Assembly (NCBI GenBank): GCA_043813895.1
Contig: JBDRKQ010000162.1
Coordinates: 1 to 5,397 of the forward strand
Length of the DNA stretch: 5,397 nt
DNA from: CAZTAR01 sp043813895
Lineage (GTDB): Bacteria > Planctomycetota > Phycisphaerae > UBA1845 > UTPLA1
Reading direction: 5' to 3'
The position numbers were made by a program, and so were the translations under genes. Below, one piece after another: positions 5,197 through 5,397 of this stretch; within the stretch, counting starts at the first letter, position 1, and every line of letters begins with the position of its first letter. The notes below the pieces were generated by a model. The model had not been told where the DNA came from and ran no database searches. It worked only from the letters and a program-made list of their open reading frames with translations.

Positions 5197-5397
5197 CCGC
5201 CGCGCGCCGTGATTTCGACGCAAGGGGGCCGTCTGCTCCCCGCAAACAACGTGGGACCCATAATAGCCGTCAGAAACAGACCGCTGCGCCGGTGGTGTGG
5301 GCGCCGAGGGTCGTCCGGTCGTTCAACGGCAGGGCTGCTCAGCCGAGAGCCACGGCCCGGATGCCCCACGGCCGCAGGCACGCGCAGGAACACCCGA

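Larger units (their letters stand above)
5124..5397. other. Upstream leader region, no gene supported
   Basis: The 274 bases upstream of the large gene contain one short minus-strand frame ending at 5172, rich in Arg and Pro, without a Shine-Dalgarno or a recognisable domain; I treat it as chance. The region carries the tentative -10, the Shine-Dalgarno and a 9-bp direct repeat TCCTCAGAA (5131-5139 and 5169-5177). Confidence 0.5.

Noticed and set aside
5172..5393. Small minus-strand ORF upstream of the lipoprotein gene
   Set aside because: Arg/Pro/Gly-rich translation, no Shine-Dalgarno, no domain, and it overlaps the likely promoter and leader.

Overview
The window is dominated by one very large gene on the minus strand (813-5123, 1436 aa). 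It encodes an exported lipoprotein built from Ig-like domains, sixteen EF-hand-like calcium loops and a central domain that closely resembles the pore-forming domain of anthrax protective antigen (PA) and the clostridial binary-toxin B subunits. High G+C, the lipoprotein + IPT/TIG + calcium-repeat architecture, and a small gene of the 'F-x-kGNpGGPGNP' type (seen often in planctomycete accessory DNA) suggest a Planctomycetota-like Gram-negative bacterium. That assignment is inference; no rRNA or other taxonomic marker is present.

Left part (1-about 700): this looks like the edge of a mobile element. Two small minus-strand genes are coupled by an ATGA overlap: a 75-aa ORF (195-422), then a DUF5681-like protein that starts at 198 and runs off the left edge. 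Directly upstream of them is the 3' half of a tRNA-Lys(UUU) gene on the plus strand (432-478). It has the anticodon arm, variable loop, T arm and 3' acceptor strand, but no D arm or 5' acceptor strand. Such tRNA 3' halves are the usual attachment cores of tyrosine-integrase elements. The flanking minus-strand frame (about 423-701) reads like a decayed integrase C-terminal tail, but no integrase catalytic core is in the window. Short tandem and inverted repeats lie on both sides of the core.

Middle (479-812): no convincing intact gene. It holds the possible integrase-tail remnant, a 12-bp-period direct repeat and a strong hairpin (697-724) about 90 bp past the stop of the large gene.

Right part: the large gene starts at 5123 with a good Shine-Dalgarno and a lipobox ending at Cys46. 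Protein order is signal peptide, IPT/TIG domain (about 58-143), SbsA-like Ig domain (about 162-265), five calcium loops (277-394), PA/binary-toxin-B-like domain (about 396-692), an unassigned stretch (693-811), eleven more calcium loops (812-1247) and a Cys-rich C-terminal domain (about 1251-1436). The PA features I can align by eye are the 'PIV' entry strand, the Ser/Thr-rich amphipathic pore hairpin, a D-x-F motif at the position of PA D425/F427 (the phi-clamp), and the closing 'RIA ... ALR' segment. The PA14 prodomain and the known receptor-binding domain are absent. This is the candidate unusual system: a cell-anchored, PA-like oligomeric pore or translocase on a long calcium-stiffened scaffold. 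No enzymatic partner is visible in the window. The remaining 5124-5397 is a leader/promoter region with no gene I can support.
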